Positions 8,308-11,487 of a DNA stretch of 11,487 bases are shown here, piece after piece (within the stretch, counting starts at the first letter, position 1; each line of letters begins with the position of its first letter). Source of the stretch: Candidatus Zixiibacteriota bacterium (GTDB lineage Bacteria > Zixibacteria > MSB-5A5 > JAABVY01 > JAHJOQ01); contig DAOVLC010000010.1 in assembly GCA_030631455.1 (NCBI GenBank), positions 1 to 11,487 of the forward strand, in the 5' to 3' direction. Below the pieces are notes generated by a model. The model was not told the DNA's origin, made no database searches, and was given only the letters and a program-made list of their open reading frames with translations. A program made the position numbers and the translations under genes.

Positions 8308-9288
8308 TTGAAAGTGATTATTCCTGCGGCAGGCGTGGGTACCAGACTGAGACCGCATACACACAGCGCTCCCAAGGCGCTCCTCTATGTCGCAGGCAAA
8401 CCGATTCTCGCCCACATCGTCGATCAGGTAGTCCAGCTCAATCCGTCGGAAGTAACGATCATCGTCGGATTTCTGGGTTCTCAGATTGTTGACTTCGTGA
8501 AGAGAGAGTACGATCTGAACGTCAGATTTGTCGAGCAAAAAGAACTTCTCGGGCTTGGATACGCGATTCTCTTGGGGATCGAACCGGGAGAAACCGAAGA
8601 TCTCCTCGTAATTCTCGGAGATACGATTGTCGAAACCGACTGGCAGGGCCTGCTCGGTCGCAATCAGAATGTCTTGGGCGTAAAAGAGGTTGATGAGCCG
8701 CAGAGATTCGGCATTGTTGAGGTTAAGGGCACCAGAATCACATCTATCGTCGAAAAACCGGAGAACCCTAAATCGAACCTCGCCGTTGTCGGAGTGTACT
8801 ACATCAAGGATACCATGGCGCTCCGCAATGCGTTAGAGGAAATATACAATAATGGAATCAGAACAAAAGGCGAGATTCAGGTGACCGATGCGATACAGCT
8901 TCTTCTCGATAATGGAGTCGAGCTGCACGCTGTTTCGATCGATGGGTGGTATGATTGCGGCAGAAGAGAGACCATGCTTCAAACCAACAGACACTTGCTC
9001 GCGAATCATACTGACAAGAGAGAAAACAGTGACCACCCTGAAAGTGTCTTGATTCCGCCGGTTTATGTAGCACCTGATGCAGTGATTGAAAGATCGATAA
9101 TCGGCCCGGATACATCCGTAGCGGCCAGATGTGTGATCAGGAATTCCATCATAAGAGATTCGATAATATCGGCAGGCGCGCACGTCGAAGACGCAAGGCT
9201 TATGTCTTCTCTCATTGGCAACAACGCTGTGGTCAATGGATCGTTCAAAATACTCAACGTTGGAGACTCGTCTGAGATAAGTTATTAG
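8308..9288 (+). CDS. Sugar-1-phosphate nucleotidyltransferase with left-handed beta-helix tail
   Basis: The 326-residue protein joins a sugar-1-phosphate to a nucleoside triphosphate, giving an NDP-sugar for glycan synthesis and pyrophosphate. The N-terminal GT-A-type domain shows the pyrophosphorylase signature AAGVGTRLRP with APKAL, the metal-site Asp in ILGD (D105), the VEKP motif (E149-K150) and a late Asp in GWYDCG (D216). The tail (~250-320) carries hexapeptide-like repeats (VYVAPDAVI, SIIGPDTSV, SIISAGAHV) expected to form a left-handed beta helix, as in long RmlA-like and GlmU-like enzymes. No acetyltransferase assignment is justified. Sequence cannot settle the nucleotide or sugar; glucose-1-phosphate with dTTP is a common annotation for relatives. 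The TTG start is preferred because GGGAGG (8295-8300) lies seven bases upstream and the protein then begins directly with MKVIIPAAG. An earlier TTG at 8275 adds 11 residues without such support. It lies 61 bases after the membrane cassette and 51 before metK. Confidence 0.9.
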   Translation: MKVIIPAAGVGTRLRPHTHSAPKALLYVAGKPILAHIVDQVVQLNPSEVTIIVGFLGSQIVDFVKREYDLNVRFVEQKELLGLGYAILLGIEPGETEDLLVILGDTIVETDWQGLLGRNQNVLGVKEVDEPQRFGIVEVKGTRITSIVEKPENPKSNLAVVGVYYIKDTMALRNALEEIYNNGIRTKGEIQVTDAIQLLLDNGVELHAVSIDGWYDCGRRETMLQTNRHLLANHTDKRENSDHPESVLIPPVYVAPDAVIERSIIGPDTSVAARCVIRNSIIRDSIISAGAHVEDARLMSSLIGNNAVVNGSFKILNVGDSSEISY

Positions 9289-9339
9289 GGGCGTTTCGCT
9301 GCCGTAAATTCTCGTGGTCTTTCAGTACAGGGAGGTATT

Positions 9340-11487
<2,148 letters not shown>

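Noticed and set aside
9289..9339. SAM riboswitch upstream of metK
   Set aside because: The gap is only 51 bases and shows no conserved riboswitch core or attenuator hairpin.

Overview
The window looks like chromosomal DNA of an uncultured bacterium of the FCB / candidate-phylum type, with Candidatus Zixibacteria or a close relative as my best guess. The guess rests on large secreted proteases that end in a two-loop dockerin of the form IDD-V-LI-Y-F-GGP, on thrombospondin-3-like and putative-Ig repeats, and on a trio of uncharacterised membrane proteins of a kind I associate with such lineages. This is recognition from memory and was not checked by a search. All supported genes lie on the + strand.

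Region 1 (1-5922), secreted proteases. The window opens inside a large multidomain protein. Its first ~50 residues resemble the end of a gingipain-type (C25) peptidase catalytic domain. After it come an Ig-like domain, a jelly-roll/MAM-like domain, calcium-binding thrombospondin type-3-like repeats, two cadherin/Ig-like domains and a dockerin. The next gene is a complete secreted M14 zinc carboxypeptidase with all expected catalytic motifs, four exact-length 87-residue Ig-like repeats and a matching dockerin. A hairpin plus T-run closes this block (5952-5982).

Region 2 (6139-8246), three-gene membrane cassette. Three tightly packed genes (3-nt gap, then 4-nt overlap) encode a six-helix membrane protein, a protein anchored at both ends with a large alpha/beta-like central domain, and a second roughly six-helix membrane protein. 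A promoter with a perfect TTGACA, embedded in a 13-nt palindrome, precedes it. I know no function for these families; this is the best candidate here for an undescribed system.

Region 3 (8308-11487), housekeeping metabolism. A sugar-phosphate nucleotidyltransferase with a left-handed beta-helix tail is followed by metK (S-adenosylmethionine synthase) and, one base later, ahcY (S-adenosylhomocysteine hydrolase), which runs off the window end. metK and ahcY make the methyl donor and clear its by-product. Because no terminator is visible between 6139 and the window end, the membrane cassette, the nucleotidyltransferase and the methyl-cycle genes may share one transcript.
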